Of a stretch of DNA of 30,095 nt, positions 10,301-25,300 are shown one piece after another. The translations under genes and the position numbers were made by a program. Location of the stretch: contig CAXNAA020000067.1 in assembly GCA_964200075.2 (NCBI GenBank), positions 1-30,095 on the forward strand. Direction: 5' to 3'. The DNA is from Sphacelaria rigidula. Lineage: Eukaryota > Phaeophyceae > Sphacelariales. The notes beneath the pieces are model-generated. The model was not told where the DNA came from, did not search any database, and saw only the letters and a list, made by a program, of their open reading frames with translations. Position 1 is the first letter of the stretch. Every line of letters begins with the position of its first letter.

Positions 10301-13300
10301 CGTTCTGTCGAATCAAGCAGTCAGCACGAGGACCAGGGCCGATGTGACAACATGAATCACGGGTGCTACGACCGGTCGCCCCGGTGGTTCAGCTCGTGAA
10401 CCTCGAAACCTTTTGACGGTTGGGTCGTGGGTTCGAATCTCGGTGCAGTAACACGATTTGAGATTTTTTCCACACACGAAGCCCAACAGTGGACAGCGAC
10501 CACGTCGTGGGCACACAAAGTTCGAATCCACGGTCGACGAGGGAAAGGAATTGCCGAACCCCTTTCGCGATGAAAAACAACGCAAGCACCGCAGAAGGTG
10601 GAGTACTGAAACAAAATGAACAACGCGAAAAAAACTCCTGAGTTGGCCTTCCCCCTGTGTGACCCACCCCGACTGATACATGCTGCGCCCACGTATACCG
10701 AAACTGCGCCCACATATACCGAAAGGTGTAGACCGGCGTCCGTAGTAAATGGGATAATAACTGAACGACAACCCGTGACTGCTTCGTGAGGAGCGCGAAC
10801 ATGTGCCGACCCATCATCGTGGAAACTTACCTCCGAGATCCACCACGCCGGGTAGGGTCGCATCTCCCGAAGCTTCCGGTACAGCTACGGTGGCGCTGAC
10901 GCCCGGCATAGACGCTTCTCCAGATACTTCCGGCACAGTCACATCAGCGCTCACGCCTGGAACAGACGCATCTCCGGAAACTTTCGGTACGGCGACATCA
11001 GCGCTCACGTCTTGCACTGGATTGTCAACGGAAACTCCCGGTAGAGGCACATCGCCGCTCACATCGGAACCCGTCACGTCAGCGTCCGGCATCTGCATCG
11101 TGTCGAGTCACAGGGGTCAGGAGAGGACGGAAAAGGTTACAAAAAAAAACACGACGCCCATCCGCGCCATGCGCAACGTTGACTTTGTTGTACGGAATTG
11201 AATATCATCTGTAAGCCGCAACCTGTTCCGGTCGTGTACCCCCGAAACGCACATGACACCATCGACTCAGCATAGAGAGCGGCTGCCGGGACACAAAACT
11301 GCACACTTACCTTCAACCCAGCCTTGACGGAGGGCTTCTTGAAGATTCCGCCGAACCCGAAGCCCTTCTTCCGCTTCTTCTCATCTACCGATGGGGCCTC
11401 GACGGAAATACTGGTGCCGGGCACCTGCTTCGGCACGCAACACACACAAAAGTACTCAAACTCGATGTCGGTACGTCGGACGGGTCTCACCGTCACTCAA
11501 TGCCGAACAATGTTCGCAATACGGCCTGACCGCGTCTGGTATTGGGGTCCGTCACCAATCACGTGCAAGGACGGAACCACGCAAGTTCCCACCTCGGGTT
11601 TGTCGCCCTTGCCCGCCAGGCTGCCCAGCCCAGCACCGACTGCGCCGACAGTCGCCGCACCCGCTGCCGCCAGACCCGCGGTCAAAGAGCTGTCTCCGGT
11701 CTTGATATCCACATCCGGTGCCTTCACATCTACATCACCCGATGGCAACGACACATCCGCATCTGCGGATACTCCCGTCGTGGGCACTTCTCCAGAGGGT
11801 AGGGAAACGTCACCCGATACTCCCGGAAGGGACACGCCGCCAGACGGCAGATCCACCTTGCCTGTGACTGACGGGACGTCGGCATCCACACCGCCCGAAG
11901 GCAGCGTGACATCAGCGCCAACACCCGGTACAGACGCATCTCCCGAAACATCTGGCAACGACACATCGCCGCTCACGCTCGGCACGGACACATCTGCCGA
12001 GACTTCCGGTAAAGCCACATTGGCGCCCACATCGGGAACCGCTACATCAGCGTCCGGCATCTGTATAGCAACGTCATGGGGACCAAGGGGAAAAGAAGAC
12101 ATCACCTCCTGACATGTCGCATCTCACGAACGCACGCCATGCACATCGCTGACACTTTTTCTCAAGCCATGAACCTCCTTCGGTGGTGTACGTCATTGCA
12201 CAACGGCGGAATACCATTGCATCACGTGAGTGAGGTACAGTAGTAGCAAAAAAAGACCCCTCATGATTGACCTCACTTCTTGTGTTTTTTCAAGACTTTC
12301 AGGGTTTCACGGGACCGGTAGACGAACAGCAGAAACGTTGTTTTTGACTGCAAGTGATCAGAGTATTTTTTTCAGGCGATAATCCCACGACGACAATTGT
12401 GCAGCGTTAATTACCTGAGCATCAAGCTTCCATCAAAAATATTTTTTCGGGCTGACAATCTCGCCGAACGAAATCGGGTACTGTTACGGGGGGTACTTGA
12501 ATGATGCCGACAGTATACACTGAAGGGAAGATTATCACAGATGAAATACCCGCCTTCCATCAAGGTAGACCCGGTAAGTTTTTGGCGCCGAAGCCGAAAT
12601 TGATGGAACATCAATGCGTGCGTTCAGCATCATTTCCAAGTAGCCTCCGCTACCTAGTGCGGTGCAGCCGCGGGCTTGTGTGCGAATGCATGAACTCCGT
12701 CTACACGACACACACAGTACTTGAGTTCAAAGCATGGTATGTTGACTTATGGGCCAATTGAGGGTGCGATGCAGTTAATGAAAAGCACTTGCCGCAGCAG
12801 TAGCTGCTTGCGGCCAACTACGTGACAGCTTGTACCTGCCCGTCTCGGCTCACCGAGCGAAGAATTGTGTTCAATTGTTCAGTTGTTCAAGCACAGAGGT
12901 TATCTGAATTGGAAACAACATGGCAGCGCCATCACCTCGAGAGAGCAACCACCAATGCCTGCACATGCATGTGGCAACATTGAAATGCAATGTCGTGCGC
13001 CGTTTTTCTGCCAAACCCATCCTGACAGCACGCCCACAATGATGAACCAGCTGCAGCTGAAGTAACACGCGAATCTCCAAAATCCCTACGCTTCCCAACA
13101 TTCGAGTTTCCCGGATGACTCGAGGCAGGCGTTAATACAAGAAAAAAAAACATACATTCGGCCTCGAGGCCAACATTTCTCCCATTACAACCCGGTGCAC
13201 GACGGCCGTGGCGACACGACCCAAACACTGACCTTCAACCCAGCCTTGACGGAGGGCTTCTTGAATATCCCGCCAAATCCGAAGCCCTTCTTCGGCTTTC

Positions 13301-16300
13301 TCTCATCGACCGCTGGCGTCTCAACGGAGATGCCGGCGTCGGGCGTCTGCTTCAGCAACATCACAAAAGCATTAAACTTGAATTAGGGCAAGTTGGGCCT
13401 GTCTCATATACAGCTCCGTACCCCGTAATGCCGATCACAGCGCTGGAAACGTCCCTGGCACTGTGTGCGGCAACACCGTGTCTCTACGAGCTACATCTGT
13501 GTTGACACACAAGGTGGACAGTGGCGCGCAACAAATAAAAATATCCGAACGACCCTACCCGCGTCAGCTCCCAGTCTCCACAAAACCACGTATCACCCAG
13601 CGTCTTACGTTTCTTGTGCCCAGCCCTGTAGGCCTGGCAACGGCCCGACAAAAGAAGTCTTTGCGTGTACGCTTGCTGGCCTCCACACGCTCAACACAAA
13701 AGAGATGAGCACAACTCGAACAGTAAGCACCGCAGGCACATTCGTCTATCGGTTCGCGACAGATGCCACACGTTGGCGAAAGGCTTCATGACCACCCCTT
13801 CACCGGTAACGATAACACCTCGCATAGCCCTACCTCAGGCTTGTCGCCCTTGCCCGCCAGGCTACCCAGCCCGGCACCGATCGCGCCCACAGTCGCCGCT
13901 CCCGCTGCGGTCAGACCCGCGGTCAACGAACTATCCCCGGTCGTGTTGTCCACATCTGGTGCCGTCACCTCCACGCCGCCCGACGGCAACGACACATCAG
14001 CGGTAATGCCTGGTACAGCTGCATCTGCCGACACGCCCGGCATGGACACCTCTCCAGACGGAACGGAAACGTCGCCAGATGGCAGATCTACCTTGCCTGT
14101 CATCAATGGAGCGTCCACGTCCACACCACTCGAAGGCAGCGTGACGTCAGCGCCCACACCCGGCATCGACGCATTTCCCGAGACTTCCGGTACGGACACA
14201 TCACCGCTCACAGCAGGCAAGGATGCATCTACCGAGGCTTCGGGGACAGACACATCCCCGCTCACATCGGAAACCGTCACGTCAGCGTCCGGGATCTGAA
14301 TGATATCGAGCGGCGGGAGTCGAATAACAGATAAGGTAAACTACGGGCATCACGCGAGAGTGTGCCACGCAAAACGCCCATCTTCTCGTGAGGGACGTAG
14401 CTCATCTTCAGCGGAGGCTTGCTCCGGCCCTGCACACGATCGCGGAACGCACAACAAAATCATCATGTCGACGCCACGGGGTATTCACGACGGCCATTGC
14501 GACACAAATCATACACTGACCTTCAACCCAGCCTTGACAGAGGGCTTCTTGAACATCCCGCCAAACCCGAAGCCCTTCTTGGGCTTGTTCACGTCTACCG
14601 ATGGGGTCTCGACGGAGACGCTGGCATCGGGAACCTGCTCCAGCGACGGCACGCAGAAGAGCAGTCAATTTTAATGACGCTCAGTCGGAGGGGGGATTCT
14701 GATGGACAGATCGGTACCTAGCAATGCTCTTGACAACGCTGTCCGGCAGCCTCCAGGACTGAATTTGGTTAATCAGCGACACACTGAATGAGAAACGATT
14801 TGCATTCCCGTGAGTAGCTCGCTCGCAGATAAAATTACATCCACCCCCATGTGCCCATGTCAGTTCCCACTCAACACGATCCGGCTAGCTTGAATCAAAT
14901 ATTGCCTGTGCTAACCATCTTTTTTCAGCACCCGGCCGATATCACAGTCCCTGCCAGCAATGAGTAGACCCACACATGCCCAACACATGCCCAACACATG
15001 GTATTTCTGAGATACCACCGCATACAGGAGAGCAGCAACAGCCCGAACAACAATCACCACAACCACAATCTGTTCCACAGCTTCACAAAGCTGCCAGAAA
15101 TGCATCCAACCAGTCACGTGAAACAACATCACCACATACAGCCTTACCTCAGGCTTGTCGCCCTCGCCCGCCAGGCTGCCCAGCCCGGCGCCGACCGCAC
15201 CCACAGTCGCCGCTCCCGCTGCGGCCAGACCCGCAGTCAACGAACTACCCTCCGTCTTCATATCCACATCCGGTGCCGTCACCTCCACGCCACCCGACGG
15301 CAACGACACATCCGCCGCCATGTCCGGTACAGCCGCGTCGCTGGACACGTCCGGGACGGCAACGTCCACCAAACTAGACGGCATGGCCGCATCTGTCGAC
15401 ACACCCGGCATGGACACCTCTCCAGACGGAAGAGAAACGTCACCCGATGCCGAGGGGAGGGAAACGTCACCAGACGGCAGATCCACCCCGCCTGTCATCG
15501 AAGGGACATCAACGTTCACACCGCCCGAAGGCAGCGTGACATCAGCGCCCACGTCCGGAACCGACGCAACTGCCGATACTCCCGGCGCAGACAGATCACC
15601 GCTCACACCCGGCAAGGACGCATCTGCCGAGACGTCCGGTAGAGACACATCGCCGCTCACATCGGGAACCGTCGCGTCAGCCTCCGGGCTCTAGATTGTA
15701 TCGAGGGATGGGGGTCGAAGAGGGACGGATAAGGTCAACACCGGACATTACGCGACGCATGCCACGCAAAACGATGATCCTGTTGTGAGGGATACCGCTC
15801 ACCTCCAGCGGCGACCATCGCGGAACGCACAACAATATCATCATGTCGACACGAAACACTGACCTTCAACCCCGCTCTGCCGGGGGACTTCTTGAATATT
15901 CCGCTTAACCCGAAGCTGCTTTTTTTGGGCTTCTTCACGTCCACAGATGGGGTCTCGACGGAGACGCTGGCATCAGGCACCTGCTCGAGCGACAGCCCAC
16001 AAATCAAATTAACTCAATTTCGAGTTAATTTGGTCGGGTGAGTCTCGTATAACTCGGTATTGACCAAAACTCTTCGCAACGCTGCCAAGTCGGCTACAGC
16101 ACTGACGTCGGTAAACAAGTAACTCCGAGTTATTTGTGTTTGGACACATCAAGAGGACATGTTGCACTCTTTGGCGACGGTGCTCCTGCCAGCTCATACT
16201 AGACGCTCCCGCTAGCAAGCGTCAGTTCTGGTGTCACGTGCCAAGCCCAGCAGACACGGCAACGGCCCGAAACAACAAGCATCCATCGGTACGCCAGTTT

Positions 16301-19300
16301 GCCCACACGCCAATACACACGGGGATTCCCGAATATACTGGCCACGGGACAGCGACAACAGCTCGACCAACTACATAAACAATCTGCTCACGGTTGATAT
16401 AACGGTTACACCTGCGCGACAAGACCTCTCACCACTACTACACCAAGCCAGTAACCGGTAACGACAACACCACATACAGCCCTACCTCAGGCTTGCCGCC
16501 CTTGCCCGCCAGGCTACCCAGCCCGGCGCCGACCGCGCCTGCAGTCGCCGCTCCCGCTGCGGCCAGACCCGCACTCAAAGAGCTGCCCTCCGTCTTCATG
16601 TCCGCATCCGGTGCCGTCACCTCCACGCCGCCCGACGGCAAAGACACATCTGCCGACACTCCTGGCATGGACACCTCTCCAGACGGGAGAGAAACGTCAC
16701 CCGATACCGAGGGGAGGGTAACGTCGCCAGACGGCAGATCCACATTGCCCGTCATCGACGGAGTGCCTGCGTCTACACCGCCCAGAGGCAGCGCAACGTC
16801 AGCACCCATGGCTGGCACCGATGCATCTGCCGAGACTTCCGGTACGGAAACATCGCCGCTCACATCGGGAACCGTCACGTCAGCCTCCGGACTCTGGATC
16901 GTATCGAGCGACGGGAGTCGAAGAGAGACGGATAAGGTCAACACCGGACATCACGCAACGCGTGCCACGCGAATCGCCAACGCTGTTGTTCAGGATACGG
17001 CTCACCATCAGCGAAACGCACAAAAAAATCGTCATGTCGACATGAATCAGTAATCATGACGGGTATGGCGACATAAAACAGACACTGACCTTCAACCCAG
17101 GTCTGCCGGGGGACTTCTTGAATATCCCGCTGAACCCGAAGCTGCTTTTTTTGGGCTTCTTCACGTCCACCGATGGGGTCTCGACGGAGACGCTGGCGTC
17201 GGGTGCCTGCTTCAGCAACAGTCCAAAGAAAAAAAATAATCGGTCCCAATGACGCTGGGTCGAGTGGGTCTCCTGTATTTCAGGATATCTACTAATGTCG
17301 GTACTCTACCGGCAAAACATCGACAAAATAGATGCTGCACTAGCATCTTCGAGACAGGAGTGGGGCTGAGTGTTGGGTCAGGATCCCTCCTTCAAGGAAA
17401 AGTATATGTATATATATATTATATATTGTCGTTCGCAATGGGCTTCTCAAATGTCACGGGTGGGCATCAGGCACCTCCTGTACGTTGTTGCTTCCGCTGC
17501 AAGAATTCTTATTTCGGAAAAGCATAATCTCATGATCTCTCACACCTGCCACACCGGCGACAAGACTTCCCAACACAGCTACACCGGGCCATTAAACGGT
17601 AACGACACCACAGACGTCTGTACCTCGATCTTGTCGCCCTTGCCCGCCAAGCCGCCCAGTCCGGCCGCGCCCACAGTCGCCGCTCCCGCTGCGGCCAGAC
17701 CTGTAGACAACGGACTGCCCTCCGTCTTGATGTCTACATCCGGTGCTGTTACCTCCACGCCGCCCGACGGCAACGTCACATCCGCCGCCACTCCTGGCAC
17801 AGGCGCACCGCCGAACACATCAGGCACAGCAGCATCCACCTCTCCAGACGGGAGAGAGACGTCACCCGATACCGAGGGGATGGAAACACCACCAGACGGC
17901 AGATCCACCCCCCCTGCCATAGGAGCGACATCCACGTCGACGCCACTCGAAGGCAGCTTGACATCTGCGCCAATGGCTGGCACCGACACATCTCCCGAGG
18001 CTTCTGGTAATGACACATCGCTGCTAACACCGGGAACCGTCATATCAGCGTCCGGCATCTGTACACCATAAAGCCAAGAGGTCCCGCGGAGACAGAAACA
18101 GTCAATACAGGAAGTGATGCGTTTGCGAGGAATGCGAAATGATCATGGTTTCATCTCCGATGTAGTTCTAGTCAACTGTAGCGTTCGCATACGTCATGGC
18201 ACAGCGTGCGTGCTACCCTCGTATCGAGTCCATGCGGTGTGCAAAAACACGAGGACACGAGCCACACTAACCTTCGACCCAGCCTTGAAAGAGGGCTTCT
18301 TGAACATCCCCCCGAAACCAAAGCCCTTCTTCGGCTTCTTCACGTCTAGCGATGGCGACTCGACGGAGATACTGGCATCGGGCACCTGCTTCAGCATCGA
18401 CGTGACAACATCATGCAGCCAGAAGAAATAGTGGCTCAGCGGTCGGCAATGATATCGCAACGGTGGCCAGTTTCCGCCATAACTGAGGGCGGCAACACCG
18501 TGCCTCTCTCCGAACTCTCCATCATCGACATACCAAGAAGGGAATCATCTTGCCCTCTTCAGAATAGATCCAATATGGAAATATGGCCAACACGTCATAT
18601 TAGCTTTGGCGCGCACACATGTCGCATTACAGTTGTCCGTCGAGTTCACCCACATTCAGCCATCTCTCCAATGCCAAGTCATCTTCACCCGACATCAACC
18701 CGGGACAACAATAGCCTCCACCAATACTTGGGGATCATCAGGTAAACGTTCAACACACGAGCTTTGCGACAAATACCATCAGCGGGACAACAACCAGTTC
18801 AGCCGAAGCACAAGCGTGAAGTGCTCTTGATTCTCACAACCTGCGCGACACTGCCAAGAGACCTCCCTGCATTCAACAGAACGGGTCAGTTACCGATAAC
18901 GACAACACCACACATATCCTCACCTCAGGCTTGTCACCCTTGCCCGCCAGACTGCCCAGCCCGGCGCCGACCGCGCCCACAGTCGCCGCTCCCGCTGCAG
19001 CCAGACCTGTAGACAACGAACTACCCTCCGTCTTGATATCCACATCCGGTGCCGTCACCTCTACACCGCCCGACGGCAATGACACATCTGCCGCCATGCC
19101 CGGCACAGCCGCATCGCCGGACACAGCAACGTCAACAGAAGCAGACGGCATAGAAACATCTGCAGACACGGCAGGCACGGGTACCTCTTCAGAGGGAAGA
19201 GAAACGTCGCCAGGGGGCACATCTACATTGCCTGCCATCGGAGGAACGCCCACGTCCACACCGCCCGAAGGCATTGTGACATCACCGCTCACACCCGGCA

Positions 19301-22300
19301 AGGACGCATCTGCTGAGACTTCCGGCAAAGAAACATCACCGCTCACACTAGGAACGGTTACATCAGCGTCCGGCACCTGAGTGAAATCGAGTCGCAGCGG
19401 CAACCAGAGACGGGAGAGGTCAAACACGGTTATCCCGCATACGCGTGATGAGCGCACCGCTGAATCCTTTGAAACTACTCCGTCATCTCCAGCAACAATT
19501 TGAACAACTCGAATAATGAGTAGTCTCTATACTACCTACTTTTAGTGTAATCGAATCATGCGGTACGAATCAATCCTTGATCTTTGATTTCAGCATTGCA
19601 TCCCAGGTGCATGCACCTCAGGTACGTGAAATAGAGCAAAGTTTGCCCAGAGACTTTCCCGACCCGCAGCCAACTGTTCCCCTCTTTCGAGCACTCAGGC
19701 CCTAAAAATCGTACATCAGGTGATTCGATCCAGCTATGATTCATCCGACCCTTGAACTTGTTCCAGCCAACAACTTTGCGTCACAAGTAAAACATATATG
19801 TTGAGTCGTTGCAGTATGAAGAGCGGCAGTTGGTGGGCAAACTACAAACTGACCTTAAACGCAGCCTTGCCGGAGGGCTTCTTGAACATGCCGCCAAATC
19901 CGAAGCTCTTCTTCGGCTTCTTCACCTCCAGCGATGGCGACTCGACGGAGACACTGGCATCTGGCATCTGCTTCGAAACACAAACGGGTCATAGCAGCCA
20001 GCTTGAATAAGGATGAGTTAAATGAGCCTCGTGAACAGCTCAGGACCTGCCATTGCTATTTGGAACTCTACCCGGCTGCCTCAAGCACTGGAAGGGGCCC
20101 GACAGATTGTCTTCAAACCCACGGTGTATAGCAGGTCAAGACGATAACATTCCATGTACGGAGTAGGTCGGAATGATTTTTACAGCACAACAGATGTGCT
20201 AACGTCTACCACTATTCCTACGGTCCAGTCGCCATCTCGCTAGAGCCTAGTCTCTCCAATGAGCAGTAGGTTGAAGCTGACTTAATCATCACACAGCGAC
20301 AGCCCTCACGAGGACGCAAGTTCAGTCACACATCCTGAGCTCCGAGGTTTCCACAAAACAAGGAAACTTGGTACAGGAATGACAGCTCGAACGAGAGGGT
20401 ACCGAACGCAACCTCCTACCGGTTCGTTACACCCCCTCTCTCCCTGCTTGAAGCCCTTACGACCAACACTACACCGAGCCACCAACCGGCAACGACAACA
20501 CCACATACAGCCCTACCTCAGCTTTGTCGCTCTTGCCCGCCAGGCTGCCCAGCCCGGCGCCGACCGCGCCCACAGTCGCCGCCCCCGCCGCGGCCAGACC
20601 TGTAGACAACGAACTGTCCCCAGTCTTGATGTCCACATCCGGTGCCGTCACCTCCACGCCGCCCGACGGCAACGACACATCCACCGCCACGTCGGGCACA
20701 GCAACATCGGCGGAACCCGACGGCGCACCCACATCTGCCGACACTCCTGGCATGGACACCTCTCCAGATGGGAGAGAAACATCACCTGATACCGAGGGAA
20801 GGGAAACGTCGCCAGACGGCGGGTCCACCTTGCCTACCATCGACGGAGCATCCATGCCCACACCGCCCGACGGCAGCATGACATCAGCGTCTACACCTGG
20901 CACCGATCCATCCGCCGAAACTTCCGGCACGGACATATCACCGGTCACAGCCGGCAAGGACACATCTACAGACGCTTCTGGGACAGACACATCGCCGCTG
21001 ACATCGGGAACCGTCACGTCAGCCTCCGGGCTCTGGATTGCATCGGGCGACGGGGGGCGAGGGGGGAATGAATGAAGGCGACTACAGATTTGACGCATAC
21101 GCGCGCCATGTATTGCGCTGAGACTATGTTTGAGGAATACGGCCCGTCTACAACCGCGACCGGTCTTGGTTTTTGATATCATGGTAGAACGCGTGAAGTA
21201 CATGCTGCCGAGTTGACGTGATGAGGTCGTATAGAGATAAACTAGACACTGACCTTTAACCCAGCTTTGGCGGAGGGCTTCTTGAAGATTCCACCAAACC
21301 CGAAGCCCTTCTTCGGTTTCTTCACGTCTACCGATGGCGACCCAACGGAGATACTGGCATCGGGAACCTGCTTCAGCACGACATACATATATTGCAATAG
21401 CGGCGAACTCAAAGAATGACAAAAAAAGTACGGCTCACGCACGATCATGTACTGAGCAGTGCTGTTCGTGATACGTCTGGACTGTCTCCTGAAACTGAGG
21501 TCGGCCATACAGTTAGATACATGCCCGCTTTACGATGCGGAGGTGCATAGGCACTAGAGGGGGGTGGGGGGGGGGTCCTTTCTTGATGGCCAACGTGGAA
21601 TTCCTCTCCCCTTGATAGCCTGAAGCTCCCCAGCCGTTTCATCCGGCATTCAACAGCCTCACCAGCCGGTTCCGCATAGCACAGGGGAGAACAAACGCTG
21701 CTAACACGACGTCGTGTCAATTCTGTCTTTGCATCGACAACTCAAGTTATTGGTGCAACGGAGGGTACCACAAAAGTACAGAGGGTGAAATGGGGATCCT
21801 GAAAGCCGAGGCCTGAACCTCACGGTTTGAAACGTGTGATGGGCCGATTGTGCCCCTGCGACTCGGTTCGATTCTTGACGTATTTCTCCACCCATTCGTC
21901 TCCAACCAAACGGAGCAGATCTATAGGACAGCTAGTCATGGAACTGACGTGATGACACATCTCTCTACGGTATTGTTTGTCCAGTGCACTCCTGTTTACT
22001 GATCTGGCTTAACTATAGTGTGCCGGCTGCTACGCCGATCGCAGGATACGGTGCTCGCCGACGAAGACGCACCGAACCCAAGCAAAACATCCGAAATTTT
22101 GTACCTACAATGATTAGCCGCAGTCTTCACCTTGTTAGGCGGGGACCGGTTAATTAATTGCCTCTGATCGCACCGACTACGGAAAATACTGTGAGCTCTG
22201 TTTGCTGCGCAAATATCGCGGCAGAAAGACTTACTGGGATACCACCCATCTCTTGGCGCGCTGTCACACAGGAGAAAATGTTGTTGTTTTTGACTTTGAA

Positions 22301-25300
22301 ACAGCTCAGTATAACCCGATACTGAACCTCACAACTCGGTGTGTGCACAGAGACCTTATCCAAGTTCCAATCCAAACCACTTTAGAGCTACTGCAACTGA
22401 TGGAAGGCTGCGGAAATTATTCGAGACCCGCGGCGTGTTGAAATAAACCTGCGCTCAAGACCCGCGGTGTTCAACTCGTCTTTGCACGAAACGGTATTAA
22501 GCTAGGCTACTAAACTCTCTAGTGAGTTTGACATGGAAAAAATCAGCCAAAGCCGAAACAAGGTATTTACAAGACACCGACAACGGAACAATGACTACAG
22601 CTCGGCAACACGCACGACAAAACCAATCTGCTTATGGTTCGTGATTCACCACTACAAACCGCCAAGAGGCTTTATAACCACTGCTAGACCGGACCAGTAA
22701 CTGGTAACGACAACACCACATACAGCCCTACCTCAGGCTTGTCGCCCTTGCCCGCCAGGCTGCCCAGCCCGGCGCCGACCGCGCCCACAGTCGCCGCTCC
22801 TGCTGCGGCCAGACCCGCGCTCAAAGAGCTGCCCTTCGTCTTCATGTCTACATCCGGTGCCGTCACCTCCACGCCGCCCGACGGCAACGATACATCTCCC
22901 GGTATGTCCGGCACGGTTGCATCACCGGACACGTCCGGGACAGCAGCGTCCACCGAACCAGACGGCAACGACACATTTGCATCTGCCGACACTCCTGGTA
23001 TGGAAACCTCTTCGGCGGGAAGAGAAACGTCACCAGATGGCAGATCCACCTTGCCTGTCATGGAAGGTATATCTACTTCCACACCGCCCGAGGGCAGCGT
23101 GACATCGGCGCTCACGTCTGGCACCGACGCATCTGCCGAGACTTCTGGTAAAGACACATCGCCGCTCACATCGGGAACCGTCACATCAGCGTCCGGCATC
23201 TGGGTCGCATGAAGTCATGGAAGCCGAGAGGGACGAGGTGCGAAAGAAATAGTCACCAACGGAAGACGAACACCATCGTTCCGCGTGCAACATTGACCTT
23301 GTCGTACATGACACAAGAATTTTACAGCGGAGAAATGTTGCGGTTGTTCACACCCTTACTTCAGGCGTCGAGCGCCATCGTATCGACTCGATTCGGTATA
23401 CACCAAACACCACGACAACAAAAATGATGCCCTCACCTTCAACCCAGCCTTGACGGAGGGCTTTTTGAAAATACCACCGAACCCGAAGCCCTTCTTCGGC
23501 CTTTTGACGTCCAGCGATGGCGACTCGACAGAGACGCTGGCGTCAGGCAGCTGCAACAGCAACGTACACACACGACAGCAGCCGAAGACGGCGAGCGACC
23601 GGTTGATTTTCGATGTACAACTCAATACCCAGCGTTCATGTTGGCATTGCTACCCGGCTGCCTTCTGCGCTACAAGCGGCAACACCCTGCCTATTTACAA
23701 GCTCTCCTCTGTCCGACACAGCACGATCACATCCGCTCGCGCGATTCAAATTAGCTCGCAAAAAAAATATTAAAAAAAAAGTCCAGCGCATCTGTCCGAA
23801 CAAAACGACTACGAGTCAAATACACGGTGTTCTGAGCACCCTGACAAGACCAGTCTACAGGAGTACCCGAGTTCACCCTCAAACGCGAAGTGTACTTGGT
23901 TTTCCAGAATTCCATCTATGGAACAGCAACCGCAGCTCGGAGAGCAAAGTTACTACCGAATCCTAAAACCCTGCTGCACAGTCAAAAGGCTTGGCCATGT
24001 GTAACAGCACTACATACAGCCCTACCTCAGGCTTGTCGCCCTTGCCCGCTAGGCTACCCAGTCCGGCACCAACTGCACCCAGAGTCGCAGCTCCCGCTGC
24101 GGCCAGACCCGCACTCGAAGAACTGTCCTCCGTCTTCATGTCTACATCCGGTGCCGTCACCTCCACGCCGCCCGACGGCAACGACACATCCGCTGCCACG
24201 TCGGGCACAGTAACGTCACCCGATACTGACGGAAGAGAAACGCTGTCAGAGGGCACATCTACCTCACCCGTCATCGAAGGAACGTCCACATCCATACCCC
24301 CCGAAGGCAGTGAGACATCAGCGCCCATGCTCGGCAGGGACACATCTGCGGAGGCTTCCGGTAAAGACACATCTCCACTCACGGTCGGCAGGGATGCATC
24401 TGCCGAGACATCCGGTACAGACGCATCGCCGCTGACATTGGGCACCGTCACATCAGCATCCGGCATCTGAAATTGTATCAAACGACGGGGGGCAGCGAGT
24501 GATGGGGTTGTCAATTATGGACACCACGCACACGAGCACCGCGCGCAGCGCAAAACGTTTTGTACGTCTAGCTTTTTGCACCAACGTGTTCGGTTGTTCA
24601 CACTTGTGCCTCAAGCGTCTCTCGAGAGCCGTTGTGCCGAGTCCACGCAGTATGCAGATGGCTCTCGGGACACAAACCACAGACTGACCTTCAACCCGGC
24701 TTCGACAGTGGGCTTTTTGAACATCCCACTGAATCCGAAGCTCTTCTTCGGCTTGTTCACGTCGAGCGACGGCGCCTCGACGGAGATGCTAGCATCGGGC
24801 ACCTGTTTCAGCAGTAACATACACAAATCCAAAACCACTCAAATCAACAAGGGATATCCGGTTCCGATTTGTGGCACTCGTTATACACCGCCGCTGCGGG
24901 TAAAATTACCCGACAACCCCTACAGCTAGGGGCGGCCAAACTATGATCTACAAACTTCGTCACGCTGGACACACCACGATGACATCACTTGTCACCAGTT
25001 TCTCTCGAAATAGGATTACAGCCAAGCGGTCACTTTGTCACTTGACAGTCACAAATAAACAGTCGACAGTCAGATACACTCCCGAGATGTCGGTACCCAC
25101 CCGGGAAGACTCGGCAGTAGGGCGAGACAATCAACAGTCCGAACGCGAACGCAAGTTCACCCCCACACACCGAACCCACGGGATTTCCGATACAAGATAT
25201 CCGTGAAACAGTGCAGACAGTTCAAACAAGCACAACTAGCGCCACAAGATCAATCCTCTACCGGTACGGAAGACCCTGTTACACACCGCCAAGGATCATC

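Larger units (their letters stand above)
9964..10830 (-). other. 867-base intron carrying tRNA-like and short tandem repeats
   Basis: Donor GGAG before GTAAGT at the right edge; acceptor GAGCAG at the left. It holds a tRNA-like segment (10375-10450), a second box-B-like string AGTTCGAATCC at 10519-10529, and a 21-base tandem duplication at 10684-10725. The open frames on minus here overlap the tRNA-like segment and contain no protein feature shared with the neighbouring exons. Confidence 0.6.

Noticed and set aside
10313-10863. Minus-strand open frames of 140-165 codons in the 9964-10830 intron
   Set aside because: They overlap a tRNA-like segment and a tandem repeat, overlap each other in different frames, and carry no feature of the host protein.
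16461-16486. Alternative donor GTATGT about eight bases inside the A-to-B introns (for example after A5, A6 and A9)
   Set aside because: It exists only in a subset of copies, would break the phase-0 rule, and is absent where the GTGAGG or GTGGGA donor is used, as in A1, A7 and A12.
20524-21075. Plus-strand repeat proteins (Thr/Ser/Pro/Asp-rich) over each A exon, as an alternative to the minus-strand gene
   Set aside because: The minus strand gives consistent GT...AG junctions in matching phases across 34 exons, a B exon with strong conserved chemistry, and a unique 3' part ending in a stop. The plus strand has no consistent donors or joined phases.
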